Origin: Clostridiales bacterium
GTDB lineage: Bacteria; Bacillota; Clostridia; Lachnospirales; Lachnospiraceae
Reading direction: 5' to 3'
NCBI GenBank assembly: GCA_021199255.1
Contig: JAJQIK010000091.1
Span: forward strand, 1 to 51,133
DNA: 51,133 nucleotides
This document shows positions 23,865 to 33,179 of this stretch, piece by piece; the first letter of the stretch is position 1, and every line of letters starts with the position of its first letter. A model generated the notes under the pieces. That model did no database searches. It was not told the DNA's origin and saw nothing but the letters and a program-made list of their open reading frames with translations. Both the position numbers and the translations under genes were made by a program.

Positions 23865-25034
23865 TCAGAGCGCCAGATAGTAGGCAGCCGGAAACAGCTT
23901 CTCCAACGCCGCAAACAGGGGGGCATAGGAGGCCAGCCTGATAAACACAGGCGCGCAGACCAGACTGCCCAGAGTCAGAATCGGTATCGCCGCCGCAATG
24001 GTTTCCTGCCTGCGCAAAAAGACTCTGAGAATACCGCAATAGCATATGATCATCCCCTGATAAAGAATCAAATGCGCCGCCTCCCGCCGCCATACGCCAG
24101 GGCTCCAGACCCTTAACGCCGCTTCGGCCATACCGGCAGTTCCATCTGCGGCGCTATAACGCAGCGCGTCTGTCAGCCACAGGCAGCACAACACCGCCAG
24201 AGAAGTTAAGATCGTGGGAACCCATATATTGACTATATAAGTCAGCCAGTTCGGCGCCAACCTGAGAAAACGTTTCTCCCGCTGATCCTTTTCATATTCC
24301 AGCATACCGCACATGCCGCTGATAAAAATCAGCACTGCAAACACGCCTTTTACGGGAAAGACAGCAGTGTCATTTCCTACACTCGTGTCATTATTATATT
24401 GACCATCTAAGTCATCTCTATATAGAAAAGAAAAGGTACTGCCGTCTACCAGATGCGTTTCATAGGCCTGCCGCGCAAAGGAAAGCAGTTCCTCCGTCTG
24501 ATACTCCCGTGCCAGTCCCTCCCTGTCCGCCAGGTCTTCCAGATACTCCCAATAACCGTTTTCCGAATAAAGCCGGAAGAGCACTCCGGCGACGCGTTCC
24601 TGCGCCATACCGGTGATACTGCTGGCGGAAGTCTCATAAACCTTGATACTGTCCTGCCATTCTCCCTCTTTTATCCGCCGGGCAATATCCTTCCCTATCA
24701 CAAAACCGCAGTCCGCCTCCGAGCTGACGACGGCCTGCCGCGTCTGCGCGTCGCTCTCATAGAATACATACCGCAGCACGCTGACGGACTCCGGATTCTC
24801 CGCAGAAAGCGCCTTTAATCCTGATAGAATCTCTTCACTCCATTCGCCCTCTTCTACGCATACCGCCACCACGGCGCCGGCGGCGGGCTCCTGCTCCAGT
24901 ACGCCCACCCCATAGCCCAACAGGGGAATCAGCGCCAGCAGGCCCACAAACGCCGGCTGCTTCAGCAGCCTTTTCACTAAAAGCCGAAACCATATGCCAT
25001 ATTGCTTCCAACGATGGATTCTTTCCCTTTTCAT
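23865..25034 (-). CDS. ABC-2 type transporter permease (second of pair)
   Basis: This 389-aa membrane protein has an N-terminal transmembrane helix (about 25-45) and a long extracytoplasmic region (about 45-225). A block of five or so helices starts at VFPVKGVFAVLIFISGMCGM. This is the layout of the ABC-2 permease family with a large outer domain (PF12698 type). The start is ATG 25034 (MKRERIHRW) with AGGA at 9 bp; the longer open frame upstream is a shadow of the preceding gene. It is the last gene of the exporter operon, 11 bp after its partner. Confidence 0.88.
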   Translation of the reverse strand: MKRERIHRWKQYGIWFRLLVKRLLKQPAFVGLLALIPLLGYGVGVLEQEPAAGAVVAVCVEEGEWSEEILSGLKALSAENPESVSVLRYVFYESDAQTRQAVVSSEADCGFVIGKDIARRIKEGEWQDSIKVYETSASSITGMAQERVAGVLFRLYSENGYWEYLEDLADREGLAREYQTEELLSFARQAYETHLVDGSTFSFLYRDDLDGQYNNDTSVGNDTAVFPVKGVFAVLIFISGMCGMLEYEKDQREKRFLRLAPNWLTYIVNIWVPTILTSLAVLCCLWLTDALRYSAADGTAGMAEAALRVWSPGVWRREAAHLILYQGMIICYCGILRVFLRRQETIAAAIPILTLGSLVCAPVFIRLASYAPLFAALEKLFPAAYYLAL

Positions 25035-25045
25035 CTGATTTTGTC

Positions 25046-26293
25046 CTATCTGTCTCTCCGTCTGCACAGCCAGGCACACCCGCCCAGCAAAATAGTATAG
25101 GCGCACATTCCCGCCGCGCACTCTCTTACCGTCCCCGCGCCGTATCCTGCGAAAATACCGCCTGCCGCCTGAATCAGCCATGCGGTAGGGAGCCTGCCGC
25201 CTATCCTCTGCATGGTCTCCGGTAACAGCAGAGAGGGCACGAATCCGCCGGAGCAATAAACCATCGCCATACTGACCGCAAACAATAGCAGGATGCCGCT
25301 GATTCTGCTGTCGGCAAGACTGTACAGCCAATAGATGAAAGTGCTGACCAGAAGGATTCCCAGCGCTGACAGAAGGACTGCCGCCCATCTGTCTCCCGCG
25401 CCGCCTCCGCTTTGGAACAGTTGCAGCTCCAGCCCCGAACGACCCCATACGGCCAGAACAGTCCCCATCGCCGCCGCCAACAGAAGGCTGATAAGGCCTA
25501 CGCCAAGCAGGCCGCACAGCCATTGACAAAAGTCCTGCCACAGAAAGCCTATGCCCTGTCTGGCTAACTGCCTGCGAAATACCAGCGGCTCCGGCTGCAT
25601 CACGGGGTACAAAGCCATACCGGACAGCAGTACAAACAGCACCGCCGCCGATGCGGCAAAATACTGCCACAGATTCATCTGTCCCGTAACCGATAACTGC
25701 TCCCTCTCATATAGCGCCAGCCTGTCCAGCGCAAACGCCAGATTATAGCTGTCAATTTCCATTTCCATGGCGGACAACTGCTCTGTCAATCCATAGGCGG
25801 CGGCAGTATCGCCCGCACTGTAGATTTCCGCCTGCGCCACGTTCAGAAGTCCCGCGCCCGCATCTGTCAATTCCCTGAAAAGCAGGGCTTCCAGTCCTGC
25901 CTGGCGCGGAAAATAAATCTCTACCGTGGGATTTTGCCCATTCACAATCCCTTCCACCAACTGCTCCGGCAGCAAAATCAGCGCCGCTACCTCACCCTGC
26001 TCCAACAGGGCAAAGCCTTCCTTTTCGGAAACCTGCCGGAAACTGCAAAATTCCGATACGCTTTCCATGCTCTCCACAAAGCCCACCGCCATCTGCGTCA
26101 GGGCATTGTCCTCTTCCAATACGATCGCCACGTCTACGCCCACCGCCAGCGGCTCCTTTTCCATACTTTTCACACCGCACAGGGCAAGTATGCCTATGAC
26201 CGCCATAAGCAGGATTGCCTGTAGCAGCATACGGGGCAGCAAGCGCAGCGTTTTATGGACTTCCATATACAGATACCGCATCTTCAGCTTCAT
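25046..26293 (-). CDS. ABC-2 type transporter permease (first of pair)
   Basis: This 415-aa protein is similar in plan to the following gene: one N-terminal helix (about 18-40), an extracytoplasmic domain (about 45-200), then a C-terminal block of five to six helices from FAASAAVLFVLLSGMAL onward. The pair probably forms a heterodimeric export channel powered by the ATPase at 28148-28918. The start ATG 26293 follows AAAAGGA, which overlaps the stop of the 75-aa gene. The substrate is unknown; lipid, peptide or antibiotic export are all possible for this family. Confidence 0.88.
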   Translation of the reverse strand: MKLKMRYLYMEVHKTLRLLPRMLLQAILLMAVIGILALCGVKSMEKEPLAVGVDVAIVLEEDNALTQMAVGFVESMESVSEFCSFRQVSEKEGFALLEQGEVAALILLPEQLVEGIVNGQNPTVEIYFPRQAGLEALLFRELTDAGAGLLNVAQAEIYSAGDTAAAYGLTEQLSAMEMEIDSYNLAFALDRLALYEREQLSVTGQMNLWQYFAASAAVLFVLLSGMALYPVMQPEPLVFRRQLARQGIGFLWQDFCQWLCGLLGVGLISLLLAAAMGTVLAVWGRSGLELQLFQSGGGAGDRWAAVLLSALGILLVSTFIYWLYSLADSRISGILLLFAVSMAMVYCSGGFVPSLLLPETMQRIGGRLPTAWLIQAAGGIFAGYGAGTVRECAAGMCAYTILLGGCAWLCRRRDR

Positions 26294-26298
26294 AGGCT

Positions 26299-26526
26299 TT
26301 ATCCTTTTCTGTCAGGCTCCCCGGCGTTCATATCCGTGTACATATCCAACAACCCTACCGTCTCCGAGGCGGGTCTGCCATACATATGACAGCACTTATG
26401 GGATACGCTTTTCTGGTGTTCCTCCTTCTCATCAAAGGTAACGCTCATACGGCACACCCCCTGCTCTGATTCCCTGTCCAGGTGATTCATGATTTCCGCA
26501 ATCATCGCTTCTTCGTCTTGATTCAT
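26299..26526 (-). CDS. 75-aa Cys/His-containing protein of unknown function in the exporter operon
   Basis: The start ATG 26526 overlaps the stop of the preceding gene as ATGA, so translation is coupled. The N-terminal third is acidic and helical (MNQDEEAMIAEIMNHLDRES). The middle is mixed, and a SHKCCHMYGRP segment near residues 42-52 could bind metal or be modified. There is no signal peptide. I do not recognise a family. Its tight coupling between an anchored outer protein and the permease suggests a subunit, a regulator, or possibly a peptide substrate, but none of these can be shown here. Confidence 0.7.
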   Translation of the reverse strand: MNQDEEAMIAEIMNHLDRESEQGVCRMSVTFDEKEEHQKSVSHKCCHMYGRPASETVGLLDMYTDMNAGEPDRKG

Positions 26527-28094
26527 TTCGTAATCTCTCCTGTCTCTGAATCCTGATGCATACTCCATAGCGTCCTTTCATCACCCAGCAGCTCCAAAAG
26601 GCTTCCATATTTCTCCGCCAGTTGGTAGAGGATCTCCCCAATCTCTGTATAAGACATCTCAAAAACAGCTATTTTTGCTTCCGCCACGGGCGTGATTTCC
26701 TCTTGCAGAGGCTCTATCGACATATCCCCGGTGATTCTGCAAAGCTTTTCCCCTGCCCTATAAACGGCCAGCTCTTCCAACTGCAGGCCAAAGCTTTGCC
26801 CCTGTACGATATCGGATACCTCTCCTTTGGCCGCGATTTCCATAGTATTATCCTCTTCTTCCAGAGAAACCGCCATATCGAAGGTGTCTTCGGAGGAACC
26901 GCAGCTTATTGTCACATGAATCCTGCTGCCGCCGCTTTCTTCCGCGCTATTCTTAACGGCAGCGTCTATTTGGAGCTGATAATCCGCTTCTTCCGTAGCC
27001 TTCGCCAACTGCCAGACTACCGATAGCCCCTCCGGCTCTGTCTCTTGATCTGCGTCCAGAGCCGAAGCCTCCTTTGCGGAAGTTTCCTCCTGCGCGGCGT
27101 CTAAGCTCTCCTCAGAAGCATTGGTAACGGTAATTTCCCCCTGCATTTCATCTACGCTTCCTCCCTTGCCCAGGAAGGAAAGCTCCAGTTCCATACTGGC
27201 TTCGCCGTCTAACAGTTCGACGGGGCTCTCCAATAGGATTTTTTCAATCTGATTCCTTTGATTCACTTCAAACAAAAGCGCCGGGTCGGAAGCGATGAGC
27301 CGCTCATGCTCTTCCATCTCCCCGTCCCAATCGTTTTCATCCAGTCCATTAATTTCCGCATAATCCTGTAGAAGCTCCCTCAGCAGCCGGTCTACGTCCT
27401 GACCGGCAAAGGACGCGCGGTACCAGCCCTTTTCTCCCTTGCTGATGGTCATATTGTCACGGCACGCTTCCAGCTCGCTGCCGTAAGCCTCCAGAAACTG
27501 TTCCGCGCTGCCCCATGCGTTCACAGAGCCGTCGGCTTCTCCATCAGGAAACAGCCGCAGGGAAAATTCTTCCATGGAGGACTGGCCAAACAGCTCCCTG
27601 GCAAAAATCGAATCATTATATTGGCTGACCACATTTTCCGTGTCAAAATACAAATCCTCTAAAAACAGTTCGGGAACCGAAAAGCAGATTTGCTCTTCAT
27701 TTCCATAAAGCTCTAAATGCGCCAGTTCATAATTCATCACGCTGATTGCCGTAGTACTATTCAGCGCCTTCGCCTGCATATCCCTGTAAAGCTCCGTATC
27801 TACGCCAAGGGTAACGTTATAGGGAATCAGGTCTGTGGTCAGATTCATTCTGGTCTCAACATGGCCGCCCTCTTCCTCCATTCTCAGCAGAATCTCCCTG
27901 ATACCGACTTTTTCCGCCAGAGGATTTTTCATTTCCTCCACTGAGGCGCTCAGGTTCTGAAGCCCCTTAGTCAGCTTATAAACAGCCGTATTCGTATAAA
28001 ACGCCCAAGCCGATCCCCCCAGTATCCCCAGCAGGATCACCACGCATATCACAGCCGCTAATATTCTGCTCTTTTTGCGTTTTGTTTCATTCAT
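26523..28094 (-). CDS. membrane-anchored extracytoplasmic protein of the exporter operon
   Basis: This 523-aa protein has one N-terminal transmembrane helix (residues 11-33, ILAAVICVVILLGILGGSAWAF). A large soluble domain outside the membrane, rich in Glu, Asp and Ser, follows. Near residue 345 is a low-complexity acidic patch (EETSAKEASALDADQETEPE). The beta-rich remainder has no motif I can name with confidence. It sits between the ATPase (53-bp gap) and the 75-aa gene (4-base overlap). It may be an accessory or receptor part of the exporter. Confidence 0.75.
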   Translation of the reverse strand: MNETKRKKSRILAAVICVVILLGILGGSAWAFYTNTAVYKLTKGLQNLSASVEEMKNPLAEKVGIREILLRMEEEGGHVETRMNLTTDLIPYNVTLGVDTELYRDMQAKALNSTTAISVMNYELAHLELYGNEEQICFSVPELFLEDLYFDTENVVSQYNDSIFARELFGQSSMEEFSLRLFPDGEADGSVNAWGSAEQFLEAYGSELEACRDNMTISKGEKGWYRASFAGQDVDRLLRELLQDYAEINGLDENDWDGEMEEHERLIASDPALLFEVNQRNQIEKILLESPVELLDGEASMELELSFLGKGGSVDEMQGEITVTNASEESLDAAQEETSAKEASALDADQETEPEGLSVVWQLAKATEEADYQLQIDAAVKNSAEESGGSRIHVTISCGSSEDTFDMAVSLEEEDNTMEIAAKGEVSDIVQGQSFGLQLEELAVYRAGEKLCRITGDMSIEPLQEEITPVAEAKIAVFEMSYTEIGEILYQLAEKYGSLLELLGDERTLWSMHQDSETGEITK

Positions 28095-28147
28095 GGCAGT
28101 CGCCGCTCCTTCCCCGGCGAAGCGTATGCCTCACCCCCGATCACTTC

Positions 28148-28918
28148 TCAAAGCATTTGAACCAGCCCGGCTCCCCGCAGAGCCCGGTCGATCTGCCGCA
28201 GTTTTCCATCTTTCATCACATAAAGCTTATCGCACAGCTCTAATTCGCTTTCTTCATGAGTGGTAATGACCACGGTTCCCTCACGCTGTAAATAATCCTT
28301 TAAATAGCTCCGAATGTCCTCTTTGCAGATTAAATCCAGCGCCGCGCTGGGTTCGTCCAGCAGAAGAATGGGCGGCTGTCCTGACAGGGCAATCCCCATA
28401 CTGACACGTTTCTTCATGCCGCCGGACAGTTTATCCGCCCGGCAGGACGCATATTCCTGTATGCCCAGCAAATGCAGAGCCCCCTGCTCTAACTCCTGCT
28501 TAAGCGTCTTAGAATCAGGATACCACAGGCGGAGATTATCATATACGGTAAGTTCTGGAATCAATGGATTCTCCTGAGGGACGTAGCCTGTCATCTTCCG
28601 GATAACTTCTTTGCCGCAGTACATTCTCCCGCCGCACTTTTTCTCCGCCGCTCTTACACAGGAACTGCGCGCCTCCCCTTCCGGCGTCTCCTTTCCCGCG
28701 CGGCGCGGGCTTTGTCCTGACCATGCCGTCTGTCCGTCATAGCGCACCTGCCCTGACAGGGGCTTCAGCGTGCCTGCCAGAATGGACAGCAACGTAGATT
28801 TGCCGCAGCCATTAGCGCCCACAATGCCAACGCACTCTCCCCGCTCCGCGGTAAAGGACACGCCTTTCAAAACAGGCTTTCTGCCATATGCACTTGTAAT
28901 TCCCTGCACCAAAATCAT
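28148..28918 (-). CDS. ABC transporter ATP-binding protein (exporter ATPase)
   Basis: This 256-aa ATPase drives the two ABC-2 permeases. Walker A is GANGCGKST (34-42), the Q-loop is near 118 (YVPQENP), the signature is LSGGMKKR near 162, and Walker B is ILLLDEPSAALD near 190, followed by an H-loop (ITTHEE). About 35 extra residues, rich in Arg, Lys, Gly and Cys (near 62-98), are inserted between Walker A and the Q-loop. This is unusual for the CcmA-type family. The start ATG 28918 has GGAAGGGAG. It is the first gene of the operon. Confidence 0.92.
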   Translation of the reverse strand: MILVQGITSAYGRKPVLKGVSFTAERGECVGIVGANGCGKSTLLSILAGTLKPLSGQVRYDGQTAWSGQSPRRAGKETPEGEARSSCVRAAEKKCGGRMYCGKEVIRKMTGYVPQENPLIPELTVYDNLRLWYPDSKTLKQELEQGALHLLGIQEYASCRADKLSGGMKKRVSMGIALSGQPPILLLDEPSAALDLICKEDIRSYLKDYLQREGTVVITTHEESELELCDKLYVMKDGKLRQIDRALRGAGLVQML

Positions 28919-28948
28919 AGGGAGCTCCCTTCCAAAGATTCTGTTTAT

Positions 28949-28963
28949 GATATTGTCAATATC
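28949..28963 (-). promoter_or_regulatory. palindrome upstream of the exporter operon
   Basis: GATATTGTCAATATC is a perfect 7-bp-armed palindrome containing a TTGACA-like hexamer on the minus strand. It is a candidate operator over the promoter, but a good -10 box is not evident. Confidence 0.35.
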
Positions 28964-29001
28964 TTATCACAAATACCCCGAAAGGAAAAGGAGGCAAAAA
29001 G

Positions 29002-29069
29002 AAAGGGCTGCCGCTTCCCGGACATTGAAGCATATGCCAATGCTTTTCCGAAAAAAACAACAACCCTTT
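29002..29069 (-). terminator. terminator of the butyryl-CoA operon
   Basis: In the mRNA (minus) sense 29069-29058 and 29013-29002 pair over 12 positions including G-U pairs (AAAGGGTTGTTG with CGGCAGCCCTTT). The inner part folds into a second hairpin (AGCAT/ATGCT) and CTTTTTG follows. It lies 41 bp past the etfA stop. Confidence 0.8.
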
Positions 29070-29109
29070 ATCTATTGGTCATTCAAGGAAAGACCCTATC
29101 TGTCCCCGC

Positions 29110-30156
29110 TTACTTAGCAGCCGCGATTTCAGCCTTTAAGGTCTCTGTCAGCTTGGGAACAATCTTGTTTAAGTCTCCTACGATACCATAGTCAGCCACA
29201 TCAAAGATCGGCGCATCTGCGTCCTTATTGATGGCGATAATGATATCTGACTCTTCCATACCGGCTACATGCTGGATTGCTCCTGAAATACCGATTGCAA
29301 AGTATACGTTAGGACGGACTGTTTTACCGGTCTGGCCTACCTGCAGATCCTTGGGCTTCCAGCCGGAATCTACGACTGCACGGGAGCAGCTTACGGTACC
29401 GCCAAGCACCTCAGCCAGATCCTCCAGAAGCTTGAAGTTTTCAGGGCTTCCTACACCACGGCCGCCGGATACCAGAATCTTAGCGTCCATGATATCTACG
29501 GTATCTACTACGGATTTAACGATATCAAGAATCTCCACATACTTGTTATCCGGCGTAAATCCGGGATTAAACTCTTCTACAACTGCCTTAGCGCCTTTTA
29601 CCGGCTCAATCCTCTGCATAACGCCGGCACGTACCGTAGCCATCTGGGGACGGTTATAAGGGCAGGCGATCGTTGCGATGGTATTGCCGCCGAACGCGGG
29701 ACGGGTCATCAACAACTGATTGTGCAGCTGCTCCTGTCCGGGTACAGCCTGTAACGGGAAATCGCCAATCTCAAGGACGGTACAGTCCGCCGTCAGACCG
29801 GTAGCGACTCTTGCGGATACTCTGGGTCCTAAGTCTCTTCCGATAGCGGTTGCGCCAACCAGTACGATCTCCGGCTTATATTGGTTGATAATGGAAGCCA
29901 GCGCGTGGGCATAGGGCTCCGTTCTGTAATCCTTTAACTCAGGATCGTCTACCACGATCACCTTGTCAGCGCCGTACTCTGCGAGCTGATCCGCCAGCCC
30001 TTTGATCCCGGAGCCTAATAACATAGCGGTTACTTCTGTATTCAAATCTTTAGCGAGGTCTTTTGCTTTACCAAGTAATTCGAATGCAATACTGCTGATC
30101 TCATTGTCTACCTGCTGAGCAAAGACATATACTCCCTTGTATTCTTCTAAATTCAT
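29110..30156 (-). CDS. etfA: electron transfer flavoprotein, alpha subunit
   Basis: This 348-aa FAD-binding subunit of the EtfAB complex works with butyryl-CoA dehydrogenase. The C-terminal FAD-binding domain is clear: SGGRGVGSPENF near 230, SRAVVDSGW near 258, GQTGKTVRP near 274, GISGAIQH near 289 and INKDADAPIFDVADYGIVGD near 310. In clostridia this complex couples crotonyl-CoA reduction to ferredoxin reduction by NADH (flavin-based bifurcation); that role is taken from family knowledge. The start ATG 30156 follows AGAAAGGA. Last gene of the operon. Confidence 0.96.
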   Translation of the reverse strand: MNLEEYKGVYVFAQQVDNEISSIAFELLGKAKDLAKDLNTEVTAMLLGSGIKGLADQLAEYGADKVIVVDDPELKDYRTEPYAHALASIINQYKPEIVLVGATAIGRDLGPRVSARVATGLTADCTVLEIGDFPLQAVPGQEQLHNQLLMTRPAFGGNTIATIACPYNRPQMATVRAGVMQRIEPVKGAKAVVEEFNPGFTPDNKYVEILDIVKSVVDTVDIMDAKILVSGGRGVGSPENFKLLEDLAEVLGGTVSCSRAVVDSGWKPKDLQVGQTGKTVRPNVYFAIGISGAIQHVAGMEESDIIIAINKDADAPIFDVADYGIVGDLNKIVPKLTETLKAEIAAAK

Positions 30157-30234
30157 TTTACATTCCTTTCTCTATGCCGAAGCATAGCCTTATTCTATCT
30201 CTAAAAGAAAATCGGCGTAACGTCTCCAAGTTGA

Positions 30235-31017
30235 TTAAATCACATGCTTTACTTTTAACTTGTCAACAATGTAGCTTACCGCTTCATCAGCATCAAGGGT
30301 AACCTTCTCGCCGGCGCCCTTTCTTACCTTGTCAGATGCCTTAGCGATCTTGGTAGGGGAACCCTTCAGACCCAAGTTTGCGTCGTCTACGTCCTTTAAG
30401 TCGGCTCTGCCCCATACGGTAATGTCAGCCTTGTAAGCGTCGAAGATTCCGCCGGGAGTCATGTAACGAGGCTCGTTTAACTCAGAAAGGGCTGTGATCA
30501 GACAGGGCATTTTAGCCTTTACCACATGATATCTGTCTTCATACTGACGCTCAACGATCACGCTGTCGCCCTCAATTTTGATATCCTGCGCATAAGAAAT
30601 AACAGGAATATTAAGGTGCTCGGAAATCTGGGGGCCAACCTGCGCCGTATCGCCGTCGATAGCCTGACGGCCTGTGATAATAAGGTCATATTCCAGGTTT
30701 CTGATTGCGCCCGCAATCGTTGTGGAGGTAGCCCATGTGTCAGCGCCGCCAAGGACTCTGTCGGTTACCAGAACGCCCTTATCAGCGCCCATAGCCATCG
30801 CTTCACGCAGAACCTCTTCCGCCTTGGGAAGTCCCATTGTTACAACCGTTACTTCCGCACCGTACTGATCTTTTAATCTAAGCGCAGCTTCCAGACCGGC
30901 TTTATCATCAGGGTTCATGATCGTCAGCATAGCGCCTCTGTCAAGTGTTCCGTCAGGATTGAACTTAACGCCGCCCTTTGTATCAGGAACCTGTTTCACA
31001 CAAACAACAATTTTCAT
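30235..31017 (-). CDS. etfB: electron transfer flavoprotein, beta subunit
   Basis: This 260-aa partner of EtfA has the typical N-terminus MKIVVCVKQVPDT and the segments VTVVTMGLPKAEEVLREAMAMGAD, DLIITGRQAIDGDTAQVGP and EPRYMTPGGIF of clostridial EtfB. It lies between bcd and etfA, with AGAAGGAG before ATG 31017. Together with Bcd it should accept electrons from NADH and pass them to crotonyl-CoA and to ferredoxin. Confidence 0.96.
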   Translation of the reverse strand: MKIVVCVKQVPDTKGGVKFNPDGTLDRGAMLTIMNPDDKAGLEAALRLKDQYGAEVTVVTMGLPKAEEVLREAMAMGADKGVLVTDRVLGGADTWATSTTIAGAIRNLEYDLIITGRQAIDGDTAQVGPQISEHLNIPVISYAQDIKIEGDSVIVERQYEDRYHVVKAKMPCLITALSELNEPRYMTPGGIFDAYKADITVWGRADLKDVDDANLGLKGSPTKIAKASDKVRKGAGEKVTLDADEAVSYIVDKLKVKHVI

Positions 31018-31106
31018 TGCATTTTTCTCCTTCTATTTATTTGTTTATTCGTATCCATTCAGTACCTTCCCAGATACGTGCATATCATTATCCGCAAATC
31101 CACATC

Positions 31107-32258
31107 TTATTTCAGCAATGCGCCGGAGATAACCATACGCTGAACCTCACTTGTTCCTTCATAAATCTCTGTAATCTTAGCGTCACGCATCATACGCTCC
31201 ACATCATACTCTCTGATATAACCGTAACCGCCGTGTAACTGAACAGCCTTAGTGGTCACTTCCATGGCAACCTCTGCGGCGTATAATTTCGCTTTGGCAG
31301 CTTCTACGGAATATACCTTCTGCGTAGCCTTAGCCATAGCGGCCTTGTATACCAGCATCTGGGCAGCCTCTACCTTAGTAGCCATATCCGCCAACTGGAA
31401 CTGCGTATTCTGGAACGCGCCGATTGCCCTGCCAAACTGCTTTCTCTCTTTGACATACTCAATCGTGGTCTCAAGCGCGCCCTCCGCCAGTCCAAGAGCC
31501 TGGGAAGCGATACCGATACGGCCGCCGTCAAGAGTATGCATGGCGATGTTAAAGCCCTTGCCCTTCTGTCCTAATAAGTTCTCCTTAGGGATACGGCAGT
31601 CTGTAAAGATCAGCTCGTATGTAGAAGAACCGCGGATACCCATCTTCTTTTCTTTGGTGCCAAAGGTAAATCCGGGCGTACCCTTCTCAACGATGAAAGC
31701 GGAGATTTCCTTCGTCATTCTGCCGCGCTTCTCCACGGTACCGGTGATGGCGAAGATTACATATACGTCAGCCTCCTTGCCGTTGGTGATAAAGCACTTG
31801 GAGCCGTTTAATACCCACTCGTCGCCGTCTAATACGGCCTTGGTCTGCTGTCCCTGGGCGTCAGTACCCGCGCCGGGCTCGGTCAGGCCGAAAGCGCCAA
31901 GCTTCTCGCCCTTTGCAAGGGGAACCAGATATTTCTGCTTCTGCTCTTCCGTACCATATGTCAAAATAGGATCGCAGCAAAGGGAGGTATGCGCAGATAC
32001 GATAACGCCTGTGGTGCCGCATACCTTGGAAAGCTCTTCCACACACATCGCATAGGTCAAAGGATCGCAGCCCTGTCCGCCGTACTCCTTCGGAACCGGG
32101 ATTCCAAGGAACCCTAATTTAGCCATTTTCTCAACAGTCCCTCTGGGGAAAGTTTCTGTCTCGTCTACCTCCTGAGCAAGAGGTTTTACTTCTTTTTCAG
32201 CGAACTCTTTAAAAAGAGATCTCGCCATTTCATGCTCTTTGCTTAAAGTAAAATCCAT
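31107..32258 (-). CDS. bcd: butyryl-CoA dehydrogenase (short-chain acyl-CoA dehydrogenase)
   Basis: This 383-aa FAD enzyme reduces crotonyl-CoA to butyryl-CoA in the cytoplasm. The acyl-CoA dehydrogenase family is evident from FGLTEPGAGTDAQGQQT near 128, KCFITNGKEAD near 152, GRIGIASQALGLAEGAL near 240 and the catalytic Glu in TEIYEGTSEVQR near 366. The N-terminal MDFTLSKEHEMARSLFKEFAEKE is typical. The start ATG 32258 follows GGAGGA. Its place with etfBA shows it is the fermentative enzyme and not one for fatty acid degradation. Confidence 0.96.
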   Translation of the reverse strand: MDFTLSKEHEMARSLFKEFAEKEVKPLAQEVDETETFPRGTVEKMAKLGFLGIPVPKEYGGQGCDPLTYAMCVEELSKVCGTTGVIVSAHTSLCCDPILTYGTEEQKQKYLVPLAKGEKLGAFGLTEPGAGTDAQGQQTKAVLDGDEWVLNGSKCFITNGKEADVYVIFAITGTVEKRGRMTKEISAFIVEKGTPGFTFGTKEKKMGIRGSSTYELIFTDCRIPKENLLGQKGKGFNIAMHTLDGGRIGIASQALGLAEGALETTIEYVKERKQFGRAIGAFQNTQFQLADMATKVEAAQMLVYKAAMAKATQKVYSVEAAKAKLYAAEVAMEVTTKAVQLHGGYGYIREYDVERMMRDAKITEIYEGTSEVQRMVISGALLK

Positions 32259-32312
32259 GATTTTTATTCCTCCATGTTTATTTGTTATTACCTCTACAAA
32301 TCTTTTCGCCTG

Positions 32313-33152
32313 TTATTTGGAATAATCGTAGAAGCCTTTGCCTGTCTTACAGCCTAACTTGCCTGCGCGAACCATTTTTCTAAGAAGGGGAGCCGGACGA
32401 TATTTGGGATCGCCTGTCTCGGAGTAGATAACCTCCATGATGGCGAGCACAATGTCAAGACCTACATAATCGCCTAACTGAAGAGGCCCCATGGGATGAT
32501 TAGCGCCCAGACGCATAGCCGCATCGATATCCTCCACGCTTGCCACGCCTGCTTCCAATACGCAGATACCCTCGTTAATCATGGGGATTAAGATTCTATT
32601 GACAACAAAGCCTGCCGCTTCGTTTACTTCAACGGGAGTTTTGCCGATTTCTTCCGCAATCGCTTTCACCTTGCCAAATACCTCGTCGGTTGTATTCTCG
32701 CCGCGGATAATCTCTACCAGCTTCATAACCGGAGCCGGGTTGAAGAAGTGCATACCGATTACCGGCCTGTCAATTCCTGCGCCGATTTCCGTAATGGAAA
32801 GAGAAGAGGTATTGGTTGCAAAAATACAGTCCGCCTTACAGATATCCTGTAATTCCTTGAAGGTCTGTTTCTTAATATCCATCACTTCCAGAGCGGCTTC
32901 CACAATAAGGTCGCAGTCTGTGCAGATGGTCTTAACGCCTGTGGTAATCTTGGCCAAAATCTTGTCCGCGTCCTCCTGCGTCATCTTGCCTTTGGCAATC
33001 CTTTTCTCAAAGCCCTTGGCAATTTTGTTTTTGCCGTTTGCTGCAAACTCTTCGTTGATATCGCAAAGGCATACCTCGTATCCTTCTGTCTGGGCAAAAG
33101 CCTGCGCAATACCGGAACCCATTGTTCCCGCGCCAATAATACCTACTTTCAT
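32313..33152 (-). CDS. hbd: 3-hydroxybutyryl-CoA dehydrogenase
   Basis: This 279-aa NAD(P)-dependent enzyme reduces acetoacetyl-CoA to 3-hydroxybutyryl-CoA. The dinucleotide fold opens the protein ([20 protein letters not shown]). [14 protein letters not shown] near 110, [15 protein letters not shown] near 138 (catalytic His) and the C-terminal domain [10 protein letters not shown] / [11 protein letters not shown] complete it. The start ATG 33152 has GGAGGA at 6 bp; an upstream ATG adding six residues is not supported. It lies between crt and bcd. Confidence 0.96.
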   Translation of the reverse strand: MKVGIIGAGTMGSGIAQAFAQTEGYEVCLCDINEEFAANGKNKIAKGFEKRIAKGKMTQEDADKILAKITTGVKTICTDCDLIVEAALEVMDIKKQTFKELQDICKADCIFATNTSSLSITEIGAGIDRPVIGMHFFNPAPVMKLVEIIRGENTTDEVFGKVKAIAEEIGKTPVEVNEAAGFVVNRILIPMINEGICVLEAGVASVEDIDAAMRLGANHPMGPLQLGDYVGLDIVLAIMEVIYSETGDPKYRPAPLLRKMVRAGKLGCKTGKGFYDYSK

Positions 33153-33179
33153 TGTAGTTCCTCCTATCAAAATATTGTT

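Noticed and set aside
25035-25670. N-terminal extension of the second permease frame (601 aa in total)
   Set aside because: It overlaps the first permease gene in another frame and lacks a ribosome binding site. ATG 25034 gives a normal permease.
31252-32055. 267-aa plus-strand frame opposite bcd
   Set aside because: Antisense shadow with composition typical of reverse-complement coding sequence.
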